Shown piece by piece: positions 1-8,914 of a stretch of 64,000 bases of DNA. The translations under genes and the position numbers were made by a program. The number at the start of each line of letters is the position of its first letter. The first letter of the stretch is position 1. Source of the DNA: Galeopsis tetrahit (lineage: Eukaryota; Streptophyta; Magnoliopsida; Lamiales; Lamiaceae); NCBI GenBank assembly GCA_963675135.1, contig OY776119.1, positions 82,019,727-82,083,726 on the forward strand, given 5' to 3'. The notes under the pieces were generated by a model. The model did not search any database and had not been told where the DNA came from. It saw only the letters and a list, made by a program, of their open reading frames with translations.

Positions 1-187
1 CCCCAGGACCCCAATAGACAAGGAGGGTACCTAAGTTATTAAATATCATCATTGCAGGGTCAACTCGACTTGTATAAGAATGGTGGATCAGTAGGAGAAA
101 CTTGGTACATTGATAGTGGTTGTTCGCACCACATGACGGGTACTAAGGCTTTTCTATCGAGTTACTGCGAACAAGAAGGACCCAGGG
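1..187 (+). pseudogene. Ty1/Copia gag-pol remnant with protease motif
   Basis: Reading from about position 79 gives a frame with the Copia protease signature WYIDSGCSHHMTG, ending in a stop at 205-207. The protease active-site Asp-Ser-Gly is present. The preceding 'gacccc...gggtacctaa' resembles the 3' end of gag in the SIRE-like element near 34560, so both probably belong to one lineage. The frame runs straight into an LTR-like start at 188, so integrase and RT are missing: this is an internally deleted element. The window begins inside it. Confidence 0.75.
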
Positions 188-540
188 TGTTGGGATATGA
201 ATCATAATATAAGTCCTAATTGATGAAATTAAGAAGTAGTTTTGATAAGCCAAAAAGTGGACTTGAATATATTTCTAAGTGTTAACTGATCTAGTTATGG
301 AAGTCGTCTTATGAACAAGATCAGTAGAGTACAAAAGTAAGAAAGAAAAGACAAGTACGTTTTATAAGAACTATATTATGTTTATTATAGGTTTTATGAT
401 GAGCATTTAAGCGATGTATAGAAGCTCATATGTTTTGTTTTTATATTGATGTATAGATTTAAGATGACTAAGCTAATTATAAAGCTTAATGTAATGTAAT
501 AATCTTGTTAAGATTAGTTTGATAGGACTACTTACACTCC
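188..540 (+). mobile_element. SIRE-like Copia LTR, 5' part
   Basis: It starts TGTTGGGATATGAATC and continues with a diverged version of the LTR start at 30334 (shared: 'TGTTGGGATAT', 'CTAATTGATGA', 'TTTTGAT...CCAAAA'). A purine-rich 'aacaagaaggacccaggg' lies just before it. The LTR similarity fades near 540. A plausible other half of the same kind of LTR lies at 2120-3420. Confidence 0.55.
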
Positions 541-663
541 TCTGAGAACCCAAACGGGCTCCCGGCCATCCCGAGCAGGACCTCTTCGCGATCAAATTTA
601 CGAGACAAAGATGAAAGGGGAAATTTTTTTCTTTCTTTCGAAAGAGTAATCTGTATGCTGATT

Positions 664-1095
664 ATATAAAAAAAATACGCCTTTACCAACGGAAATTTCC
701 GTCGGTATTGTCAAATATTTAATTCTACGCGTAAACCAAGAGGCGGTTAGTTAAGTTGGGTCGGTTACCGACGGATATGTTTCGTCGGTAAACACATATT
801 TAAATTATCACGCGCCCTTTTAGTGGTTCACGTGGGGGCCAAATAATTTGGCGCGGTTATCGACGGAAAATATCCGTCGGCAACCCTAATTTACAATACC
901 GACTGAAAAATCCGTCGGCATATGACCCAAAAACGACACCGTGTGGAGAGTTATGTGTGTCCGTCGGAATTCTGACGGTATAGCCGACGGAAAATGAAGT
1001 CCGTCAGCAGCATTCGACTCCGTCGGTATAACCGACGGAATGGGATCCGATCCGTCGGTATAGTTCCGTCGATAAAACTGCGCGTTTTTGTAGTG
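664..1095. mobile_element. CACTA element, right terminal part
   Basis: The end reads 'gcgtttttgTAGTG', the mirror of the CACTA transposon start CACTACAAAAA. It is preceded by many copies of the subterminal repeat 'ccgtcggtataaccgacgg' in both orientations, a hallmark of CACTA ends. No matching CACTA start is visible upstream, so the left end is lost or diverged and the left boundary is approximate. It abuts the 3' flank of the SPH pseudogene ('agtggtttctcacttcac' also occurs at 6040 and 12675). Confidence 0.6.
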
Positions 1096-1358
1096 ACAAG
1101 TAGTGGTTTCTCACTTCACAATTTTATTTCATCAGTGTTTCCGCTAGTAATTGGTCGAACAAAATGCAAATTCAAGAATTGTATATATGAAGGGTAAATA
1201 TGCCAGACGAAATGAAAACGAATAACATTTTAAATGGACAAATTAAAATGAACAAGAAAATTTATAAAATGACATCAACGATAGAATCAACAATAGATAT
1301 CAATGTTCATATTTTTTTTTTAATTTTTCAAATGTCACACATTGGGTTTAATTACCAA

Positions 1359-1751
1359 TTAAAGAGCTTTATAAATCTGCCCTTGTAGTTGCTGAAAACG
1401 AGCTGTAACATTGACCATTAAAGCCAAATATGCCATTTTTAACGTACGTAGATGCCATCTGATTGTAAATGCATCAAATCCGACCTCCTTTCTACCCCAC
1501 CAAATTTGGCGATTGAATAAGGTGCATGCTGCCAAAAAAAACTGGTACCAAATGACCTCGTCTGTTTCGAGTGTATGATATCCAAGATCGTTGTCTTTAT
1601 ATCGGCAATGCAATTTTTCAGAGTTGAACTGGGGAGTTTAATTTGTTGGTTACATGAACAGTAAAAATATACAGTTTTTAGCTGCTAATTAATCTCATTT
1701 AGGAAATATACTAGTGCAAAGAATAAGAAAAACTATATGATTTTTCATCAT
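1359..1751 (-). pseudogene. S-protein homolog (SPH) pseudogene, copy 1
   Basis: A decayed member of the plant self-incompatibility S1 family, whose members are small secreted proteins. A recognisable start (MMKNH..FLILCTSIF) lies at 1751. It is followed by stops in the former signal/N-terminal region, then a readable segment with KDNDLGYHTL and WWGRKEVGFDAFT, then a frame change into a C-terminus like SNYKGRFIKLFNW. Several conserved Cys codons are lost. The front (LAAKNC, WWG) resembles SPH5/6, while the tail and 3' flank match SPH2-4, so it may be an intermediate or recombinant copy. Its 5' leader (tccaaattggatt) is shared with the others. Confidence 0.85.
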
Positions 1752-2119
1752 GATGAGTAATTTAAATTAATCCAAATTGGATTGAAAATTACATATATAT
1801 TTGAAAATTTAAAAATACAACATGGGTTGCAATTATGTGTTGCCTTTATTTCTACCAGGATATCAAACCTTAATAGAAATATGACTATTTGTGACTCGGT
1901 TAATTTCTAGTACAGTTTAATAGTACTATAATGGAATTATTGAGATATGGTTTATATTAATTTAAGAAAATTTTGATTTTGATTAGATATCAAAATCCTA
2001 GAAAAACCCTAAGTATAATGATTTGTTAAGTTAGATTTTTAGGTTAGAAAGCGCATATATATGTTAGGGAGCTTTATTTTACTTAGGATAGTTTTTAAAA
2101 AAATATATATATATGATAC

Positions 2120-3420
2120 TTGATTATCTGAAAAATCAAAGAGAAATGAAGACAAGATGCATGAAGACAAAAGACATGAAGACAAAGTAGAATGAACAAG
2201 GTGATAAGTCTAAAGGACATGTAATGAAGACCTTTTGGACAAGAGGCCTGAATTATGATCAAGTGCAATTGTCAAGTAAGAGGAACTCCAAGTAACATGG
2301 ACTTATAAGACTCAAATTAGAAGATTAAGTGTCAAATGGACAACTAGTCTGAAGTGATATTCAGAAGACTTTGCAAAGATGGACAAGTCTGAAGTGATGT
2401 TCACGAGACTTTTGCAAGATGGACAAGTATCCTAAAGTGCTACTCAGAGGACTTTGCAAAGGAAGGAAAAGGAGACTGAAGTGACTTTTAGCTAAGTTGG
2501 ACTTAGCTTATTAATGGACAAGAAGGATGAATGACAATGCATCATTGAAATCAACATATAGTACATGATCAATTTGTTATTTAAATATTCCATGAAAGCC
2601 AATGATCAATTTTCATGTGTCACCTGCACATAAAAAAACTCTGATTTTAGAATGAAGTTTCTGAAAATGGACGTGAATGCATGCAGGCCCCTGAACTATT
2701 TGAAAGTTCAAGCTTATAGAATAAGGACTATCTCCACCAACAAATAGTTTCTAATTATCTTTATAAAATAGGCCATAACTTGAAACATTTAACGAGTTAC
2801 ACACACGATGGGAACACTATCAAGCTGAAGATATATATTGCAATAAATTTATCAAGCTTTCAAAGCATATATTAAAACACTCAAGTCTTCGAGAGATTAA
2901 GCCTTTAAGCATAAATTGAGTGTTATCCAATAGTTCCCACTAGGTAGTTTATCAAGATTATTCAAAGCCTAGAAAGTGATATCCTAACCTTTACATTGTT
3001 CTTAATTGTAAAACATATCACATTAGTTGATAAACAATAACAAAACCCTACTTTCACTTTTTTGAGAGATATTTGAGAGTATTGTGGAGTTCGAGTAGTT
3101 TGAGAGTATTGCAACGAGAGAAGGTTGTAAGAAATCAAGAGAAGGAGAAGTAGAAGAGGAGAGTGCACCTTACCACTATAAAAGCAAGTTAATTCCAAGA
3201 GATTAATGAATTGTCCTATTAAATTAGGAGAGTGAACGTATGAGTAGTTTAGCCTCTGAACCACTATACATCTTGTGTCATTTACATTCTGCACTTATTT
3301 ACTTGCTTACTTGATTATTGGTTGATTGATTATTACTTACTGATTTTTATTAATATTGCATGAAAATGCGTTAATCATTACTTCAAGTATTTGTTAAGTT
3401 TGCTAAGGATTCATTGTTGT
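2120..3420 (+). mobile_element. SIRE-like Copia LTR, 3' part (degenerate)
   Basis: Plus-strand text rich in 'agaagact', 'gaagacaag' and 'caagtctgaagtg', followed by '...gagagtgaacgtatgagtagtttagcctctgaaccactatacatcttgtgt'-type sequence. The same order occurs at the 3' end of the LTRs at 31550 and 58270 ('gagagtgga...gaaccactataaa...cttgtgtt'). The exact CA terminus is not identifiable. The 110-codon minus ORF here is not convincing as a gene. Confidence 0.5.
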
Positions 3421-3754
3421 TGACATAAGAATTGTTTTTGGGGTGGGTAAAGATTAGATGATATTGTTTTCAATAATTTCGTATATAAGTTGTTAATTAA
3501 TTTGTTGAGACTTGTAATATTAAGAAATTGGGCTAATGGTATATGTTTGGAATTTAGGAGTGTGCTCCTCTCTAATTCTCTAATTTATTTTGTGAAATGT
3601 TTGAATTGATACAAATTTCTTTATTAGAGATTAAATTCTTGTATCCATTAACATATTTAAAAAATCAAGGTCGGTCATCCTTTAATTAATTTGATATTCA
3701 AATAAATGTATATATGAATAGTTAAGCTCATTAAAAAAAAAAGTCAAGCTCGTT
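3421..3754. other. Intergenic AT-rich sequence
   Basis: No coding frame, tandem array or recognisable element end was seen here. The last three bases, gtt (3752-3754), are the target-site copy of the CACTA element that follows. Confidence 0.5.
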
Positions 3755-4009
3755 CACTACAAAAAACTTTCAAAATGGTGACGGAGAAGGCAACGGATTC
3801 CCCCTCACTAATCAAGAAGGCGACGGCAAAGGCAACGGCACTCCGCCGTTGCCAATATGGTCGTTGCTATTTTATAGGCAACGGATTTGGGGAAAACTGT
3901 TGCCTTTTGGCAACGGCAGGTGGCCATTGCCTTTTCGCAACGGGGCCCAGCCGTCGCCTTTTCGCAACGGGGCCCAGCCGTTGCTAAGGCCGTCGCCTTT
4001 TTGTTACCT

Positions 4010-4126
4010 TTAAAAAAATGAGAACCTGGGTTTCGAACCCAGGTCTCTGAGGCAACCAACACACCCCCCACCACTAGGCCACCAATATTCGCGATTTTTA
4101 ACTCCAGCTGGGTTTCGAACACGGGA
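4010..4126 (-). repeat. tRNA-derived, SINE-like unit inside the CACTA element
   Basis: On the minus strand an A-box-like GGTGGCCTAGTGG (4071-4083) is followed by a B-box-like GGGTTCGAAACC (4029-4040) within a perfect T-stem (acctgg...ccaggt), then a T-run (4011-4018) suitable as a Pol III terminator. A second B-box-like TGTTCGAAACC lies upstream at 4108-4126. The full acceptor stem is absent, so this is not a working tRNA gene. A tRNA-derived SINE head is the best reading. Confidence 0.5.
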
Positions 4127-4387
4127 CCTCTCGGTCCTGTAGGGTTTTGGGCGCCCCCTGTGTGTCGTTTAGGTTAGGAGCTTTAGTCATCATGTTGTGA
4201 ACACAATTAATATATATTCAATTTAATTTTAGTTTCAATTCTTTATTTCAATCCATTTTAAGTTTAATTGTTGCTTATTAAATTTAAATTGTCAAAGCAT
4301 ATCATATTTATTTCTAAATGAGAATTAACTAAATTATAATGTGTTTCAAATTAAATAATTTAATTACGGTATCATTAATTAATTTAC

Positions 4388-5560
4388 ACTATTTAAATTC
4401 ATTCTAATTTTCAATTCACAACATTATAATTACATACAACATTGAGTATAATTATTTTCGATTATATATGTAAATTTATTCTAATCACATCATTTAAATT
4501 CATTCTAATTTTCAATTCACAACATTATAATTACATACAACATTGAGTATAATTATTTTCGATTATATATACATGTAAATTTATTCTAATCACATCATTT
4601 AAATTCATTCTAATTTTCAATTCACAACATTATAATTACATACAACATTGAGTATAATTATTTTCGATTATACATGTAAATTTATTCTAATCACTTCATT
4701 TAAATTCATTCTAATTTTCAATTCACAACATTATAATTACTTTCAACATTGAGTATAATTATTTTCGATTATACATGTAAATTTATTCTAATCACTTCAT
4801 TTAAATTCATTCTAATTTTCAATTCACAACATTATAATTACATACAACATTGAGTATATATAATTATTTTCGATTATACATGTAAATTTATTCTAATCAC
4901 TCCATTTAAATTCATTCTAATTTTCAATTCACAACATTATAATTACATACAACATTGAGTATAATTATTTTCGATTATACATGTAAATTTATTCTAGTCA
5001 CTTCATTTAAATTCATTCTAATTTTCAATTCACAACATTATAATTACATACAACATTGAGTATAATTATTTTCGATTATATATGTAAATTTATTTTAATC
5101 ACTTCATTTAAATTCATTCTAATTTTCAATTCACAACATTATAATTACATATATACAACATTGAGTATAATTATTTTCGATTATACATGTAAATTTATTC
5201 TAATCACTTCATTTAAATTCATTCTAATTTTCAATTCACAACATTATAATTACATACAACATTGAGTATAATTATTTTCGATTATACATGTAAATTTATT
5301 CTAATCACTTCATTTAAATTCATTCTAATTTTCAATTCACAACATTATAATTACATACGACATTGAGTATATATAATTATTTTCGATTATACATGTAAAT
5401 TTATTCTAATCACTTCATTTAAATTCATTCTAATTTTCAATTCACAACATTATAATTACATACAACATTGAGTATAATTATTTTCGATTATACATGTAAA
5501 TTTATTCTAATCACTTCATTTAAATTCATTATAATTTTCAATTCACAACATTATAATTAG
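4388..5560. repeat. AT-rich minisatellite, about 11 units of 101-106 bp
   Basis: The phrase ATTGAGTATAATTATTTTCG recurs at 4441, 4542, 4647, 4748, 4849, 4954, 5054, 5160, 5261, 5362 and 5467. Each unit also contains 'catttaaattcattctaattttcaattcac'-type sequence. Length steps of 4-5 bp come from extra 'tata' dinucleotides. Open frames here encode the repeat only. The array lies inside the CACTA element and supplied the breakpoint of the 6.6 kb duplication. Confidence 0.95.
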
Positions 5561-6242
5561 GGTTTAGGGTTTAATTGAATTTAATTGAATTAGGGCGACG
5601 GCAAAGGCAACGGGCCCACTACCGTTGCCTTTTAGCGACTGGGGGCCCGTTACCAAATGGCAACGGGGCCCACTGCCGTCGCCTTTTGGCAACGGGCCTT
5701 ATATGTCGTCGCCTTTTTGCAACGAGGCCCACTCCCGTTGCCTTAAGGCAACGGCACCCGCCCCCGTCGCCTTTTTCCTTCCCGTTATCAATGCCGTTGC
5801 CAATTGGCAACGGTAACCTGCCGTTGCCAATTGTCGTTGCCTTCTGGCCATTATTTTGTAGTGGTTGCTGGGCGCCTCTCTTAAAAAATCGCAAAATTTA
5901 GAGGTTTTATTTTTTCATAATATATTAATTTATTTATATATGATGGCTTATAAGATTTAATTTAATACGACAACTATATTTGAGCTTGATGAATTTTGAG
6001 GACCTATTACCTATGGGTCATTGGACACGAGGGCAACTAGTGGTTTCTCACTTCACAATTTTATTTCATCAGTGTTTTCAGCCAGTAATTGGTCGAACAA
6101 AATGCAAATTCAAGAATTGTGCATATATGCCGACGAAATGAAAACGAATAACATTTTAAATGGACAAAATGAACAAGAAAATTTATAAAATGACATCAAC
6201 GATAGAATCAACAATAGATATCAATGTTCATTTTTTTTTTAA

Positions 6243-6644
6243 TTACCAATTAAAGAGCTTTATAAATCTGCCCTTGTAGTTGCTGAAAACGTAGATGCCA
6301 TTCGGTCTTGCTTCCCAGTAGCAGTTACCTTCATCACATCGACCCTTCCATTTATTTGTAAACGAATCGAATCCGATCTCCTTCCCATCCCCCCAAAGAC
6401 GGCAAGTGAATAAGGTGTTGCCAAAAATATTGTTACAAAAGGACCAACTATAATCCTCGTTCGATTTGAGTGTGTGATATCCAAGATCGTCGTCTTTGGA
6501 TTGGCAGTGCAATTTCAGTTCTGCATTGGGGAGTTTGTTGGTCACATGAACAGTATATGCACCATAACATATATCCGCTTCTATCATCTCTGGAAAAATG
6601 CTAGTACAAAGAATAAGAAAAAGTATATGATTTTTCATCATCAT
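6243..6644 (-). CDS. S-protein homolog (SPH), copy 2
   Basis: A 133-residue member of the plant self-incompatibility protein S1 family. These are secreted; the Papaver founder acts as a pollen-rejection ligand, while most homologs have no known role. A signal peptide is clear at residues 1-23 (MMMKNH then a hydrophobic FLILCTSIF stretch, ending EA before DIC). The mature domain has six Cys at 26, 47, 70, 81, 103 and 108, the family motifs VTNKLPNAELKLHCQSKDDDLG-like and WSFCNN, and the C-terminal block NGIYV...FIKLFNW. It is single-exon, as usual for the family. The most upstream of three tandem Met codons is used as start. A TATA-like 'gtatttaaac' lies upstream on the minus strand. The protein is identical to SPH3. 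The function in this plant is unknown. Confidence 0.93.
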   Translation of the reverse strand: MMMKNHILFLILCTSIFPEMIEADICYGAYTVHVTNKLPNAELKLHCQSKDDDLGYHTLKSNEDYSWSFCNNIFGNTLFTCRLWGDGKEIGFDSFTNKWKGRCDEGNCYWEARPNGIYVFSNYKGRFIKLFNW

Positions 6645-6719
6645 GTGTCTTAGTGAAATTAATCTAAATTGGATTAATGAAAATTACAAATACAATTGAC
6701 AGTTTAAATACAACCTAGG

Positions 6720-7190
6720 TATTAATGAAATTTTTATTTTTTGATTAATTCATTTCTACTTTTCTAGTACAGTTTTATGGAGTATATAGTAATTAAGTAT
6801 AATGCAATTATGAGGTTTGACTCGATGATATCCTTAATTTGATACAAATTTCATTAGTAGAGTTTAAATTCTTATAAACACTAATATATTTAAAAATTTG
6901 ATATTCAAAATTTCAAATTAATGTTTGAATGGTTGAGTTCAACAAACAAAAAAGTTAATTTTTTAAAATATATCGCTATAACCGTACGTTTTTGGTTAAT
7001 AGTATGTAATTAATTAGTTACTCTTCATTATTTGGTTAATTAATTAATTACATGTATGTAATTGTTAATTAGATGTGTGTTAATTATATTACTTGTTAGA
7101 TTATTGGTTGACTAGAAATAATAGGAATTAATGTTGGTAACTAGAAAAATTAGATGGGATTTTCTACTTAAGGAACTGAGAAAATTTCAT
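6720..7190. promoter_or_regulatory. Upstream region of SPH2
   Basis: AT-rich 5' flank of the minus-strand SPH2 gene, conserved with 13355-13790 and, partly, 22380-22800. The conserved leader next to the ATG reads 'ccaatttagattaatttcac' on the minus strand and occurs in every SPH copy. No other ORF or element end was seen. A transcription start cannot be placed from sequence alone. Confidence 0.4.
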
Positions 7191-7193
7191 TTA

Positions 7194-8330
7194 TGTTAGG
7201 TCTAATTCAATTTATATTTCTTTAAGTTTTTAAATTTTCAATTTACGTTCTAGATTGTTTACGTTCTTTTCGGTACAATTTATATCTTTTTTGACAGAAA
7301 ATTGAAATTCCGTTCAAATAGTCCAATTTACATCTTTTATATTTGAAAATTAGAAATTAATAATTTAAAAAATCTGAAAATTTTATTAAAAAATCTAAAA
7401 ATCTCAATAAAATTTATAAATTGTATATAATTAAAAAAATCAATTTTTTTAAAAAACAAAATTCTACAATTCTAAAAATTGAAAAATGAGTATATTATAC
7501 ATAATTTTTTTCTAAAAATCTAAAAAAAAAAAAAATCTAAAAAAAGAAAAATCTATAAATTAAAATAAAAATGTTTAAAATAAAAATTCTACAGTTCCAC
7601 AATTCAAAAAATCTCATTAAAATGAATTTGGGACGGTTCCACAATTGATCAATGCGTGGAACTACCACTCAACCTCGGCGGTTAGTTGAAAAACCTCGTG
7701 AGACCCCAAATTTTTAGGAGTTCGAGTAAAACTTTAATGGTGTCCGAATCAAGTCTGTTTTTTAGTGAAATATTAATAATTTTTATTATTCTTATTAGAT
7801 TTTTAGAATTTGTAATTTATAATCTACACATTTTTTAAAAAATTAATGAGATTTTTAGAAATTTTAATGATATTTTTAGAGTTTTTTTAGAAATTTTAAT
7901 GATATTTTTAAATTTCTTAATTTTTAAATTTCACATTTTTCGGATTTTTTGAATTGTAGAATTTTTTGTTTTTAGAATTTTTTATTTTTATGTTATAAAT
8001 TTTTTTTATTTTTATGAGTTTTTAGAAATTTTAATGAGATATATTTTGAATTTTATTTTACAAATTTTAAGGTTTCTAATTTTAACGAGATTTTCGATTT
8101 TTTAATGATATTTTTAGATCTTTTTAGAATCTTTAATGGGATTTTTAGAAAATTTTAATTTTCAAATATAAAGGATGTAAATTGAAATAATTGGCCGTAA
8201 TCCCAAATTATTCCACACATTCCGGTGAGTTTTAAAAAATTTCGACAAAAATAATGTAAATTGAACCAAAAATGACGTAAATCGAAAAAGTGAAAACTTA
8301 AAGAATATAAATTGGATTAGGCCTAGGTTG
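7194..8330. mobile_element. AT-rich fold-back (long inverted repeat) element, copy A
   Basis: The left end ('taggtctaattcaatttata', then 'tttctttaagttttt', 'caatttacg', 'tttacatcttttatatttgaaaa') reappears inverted at the right end ('ttttcaaatataaaggatgtaaatt', 'gtaaat', 'aaagaatataaattggattaggcct'). The interior is repetitive 'tttttagaaattttaatgag'. There is no coding capacity; the short minus ORF at 8162-8350 lies in the inverted arm. It is probably a non-autonomous DNA transposon of unknown superfamily. The same element is at 13830-14943. Confidence 0.7.
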
Positions 8331-8914
8331 CAGTATGATTCATGATCCACTAAAAACCTCGATTTCGGATCACTCGACTCAATTTTCCTTTAAAGTTCAA
8401 ATCCTATGGTACTTTTTTTTTCAAGAGGTCTGCAGCTTCTCTCCACTTTTCGGGTTTTAGCTAAGTTTATTCATTTTTGAACATGTAAGCCCCCTGAAGC
8501 AGGTGGTTGTTTTTGCCTTCTTTTTTTCTGAATTTTTTGACAGAAATTAAAAAAACAAAAAATTCAATCAAATTTACAACCATTCCCCGGCAACGGCGCC
8601 AAAACTTGGTGTTCTATCGCCGGCACCCAAAAATAAATACCTTAAGTACCCACTATGTAGTAGAGTAAGCAAGGGTCGATCCCACAGGGAATTGTGAAAT
8701 TCAATTGAATAAATTGTGTACGAAAGCAGTAAAAATAGGGGAGACTCGATAGACTTATTAACGAGTCGAATTAAACTCTTTTTTTTTTTTTACTTGTTAA
8801 TGTTATCGAGCCGAGTCGAGCTCAAACTTCAAGTACTCAGTTGTACCCAAATAACAACACTATGCATGGTGGTACCAAAATACTCTAATTTCTATCAGAG
8901 TATGTGTGGCTCGA
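8331..8914 (-). mobile_element. Ty3/Gypsy remnant: LTR end plus leader, copy A
   Basis: On the minus strand an LTR-like stretch (about 8915 down to 8605, with the common Gypsy LTR phrase 'tccctgtgggatcgaccctt') runs into a tRNA-Asp type primer binding site and a short leader. No gag or pol remains. The LTR is cut on its outer side by the fold-back element at 8915. The short plus ORF at 8716 is not a gene. Confidence 0.65.
8585..8601 (-). other. Retrotransposon primer binding site (tRNA-Asp)
   Basis: The plus strand shows ccccggcaacggcgcca, identical to the 3' end of plant tRNA-Asp including CCA. The minus strand is therefore the complementary primer site TGGCGCCGTTGCCGGGG, typical of Athila/Tat-group Gypsy elements. 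There is no tRNA body, so it is not a tRNA gene. Confidence 0.8.

Larger units (their letters stand above)
3755..5863. mobile_element. Non-autonomous CACTA transposon (2109 bp)
   Basis: The ends are CACTACAAAAAAC and GTTTTGTAGTG-like ('attattttgTAGTG'), flanked by the 3-bp direct repeat gtt (3752-3754 and 5864-5866). Both ends carry dense subterminal repeats of GGCAACGG / CCGTTGCC (about 3785-3990 and 5593-5845). There is no transposase; the centre is an AT-rich minisatellite plus a tRNA-like unit. The GC-rich ORFs at both ends are artefacts of the subterminal repeats. Confidence 0.9.

Noticed and set aside
4388..5560. Evenly spaced repeats as a CRISPR array or as tandem genes
   Set aside because: The whole ~101-bp unit is repeated, with no unique spacers; it is a plant minisatellite inside a CACTA element.
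5575..5901. ORFs of 91-112 codons in the GC-rich CACTA ends (also 12198-12536, 3775-4122)
   Set aside because: They are open on both strands because of GGCAACGG repeats; no protein motif and no plausible start context.
6260..6484. Second 74-codon frame within SPH2 (likewise in SPH3 and SPH4)
   Set aside because: An overlapping out-of-frame shadow of the SPH coding sequence.
8585..8601. tRNA-Asp gene match (also 15204-15220)
   Set aside because: Only the terminal 17 bases of tRNA-Asp are present, next to LTR-like sequence; it is a retrotransposon primer binding site.
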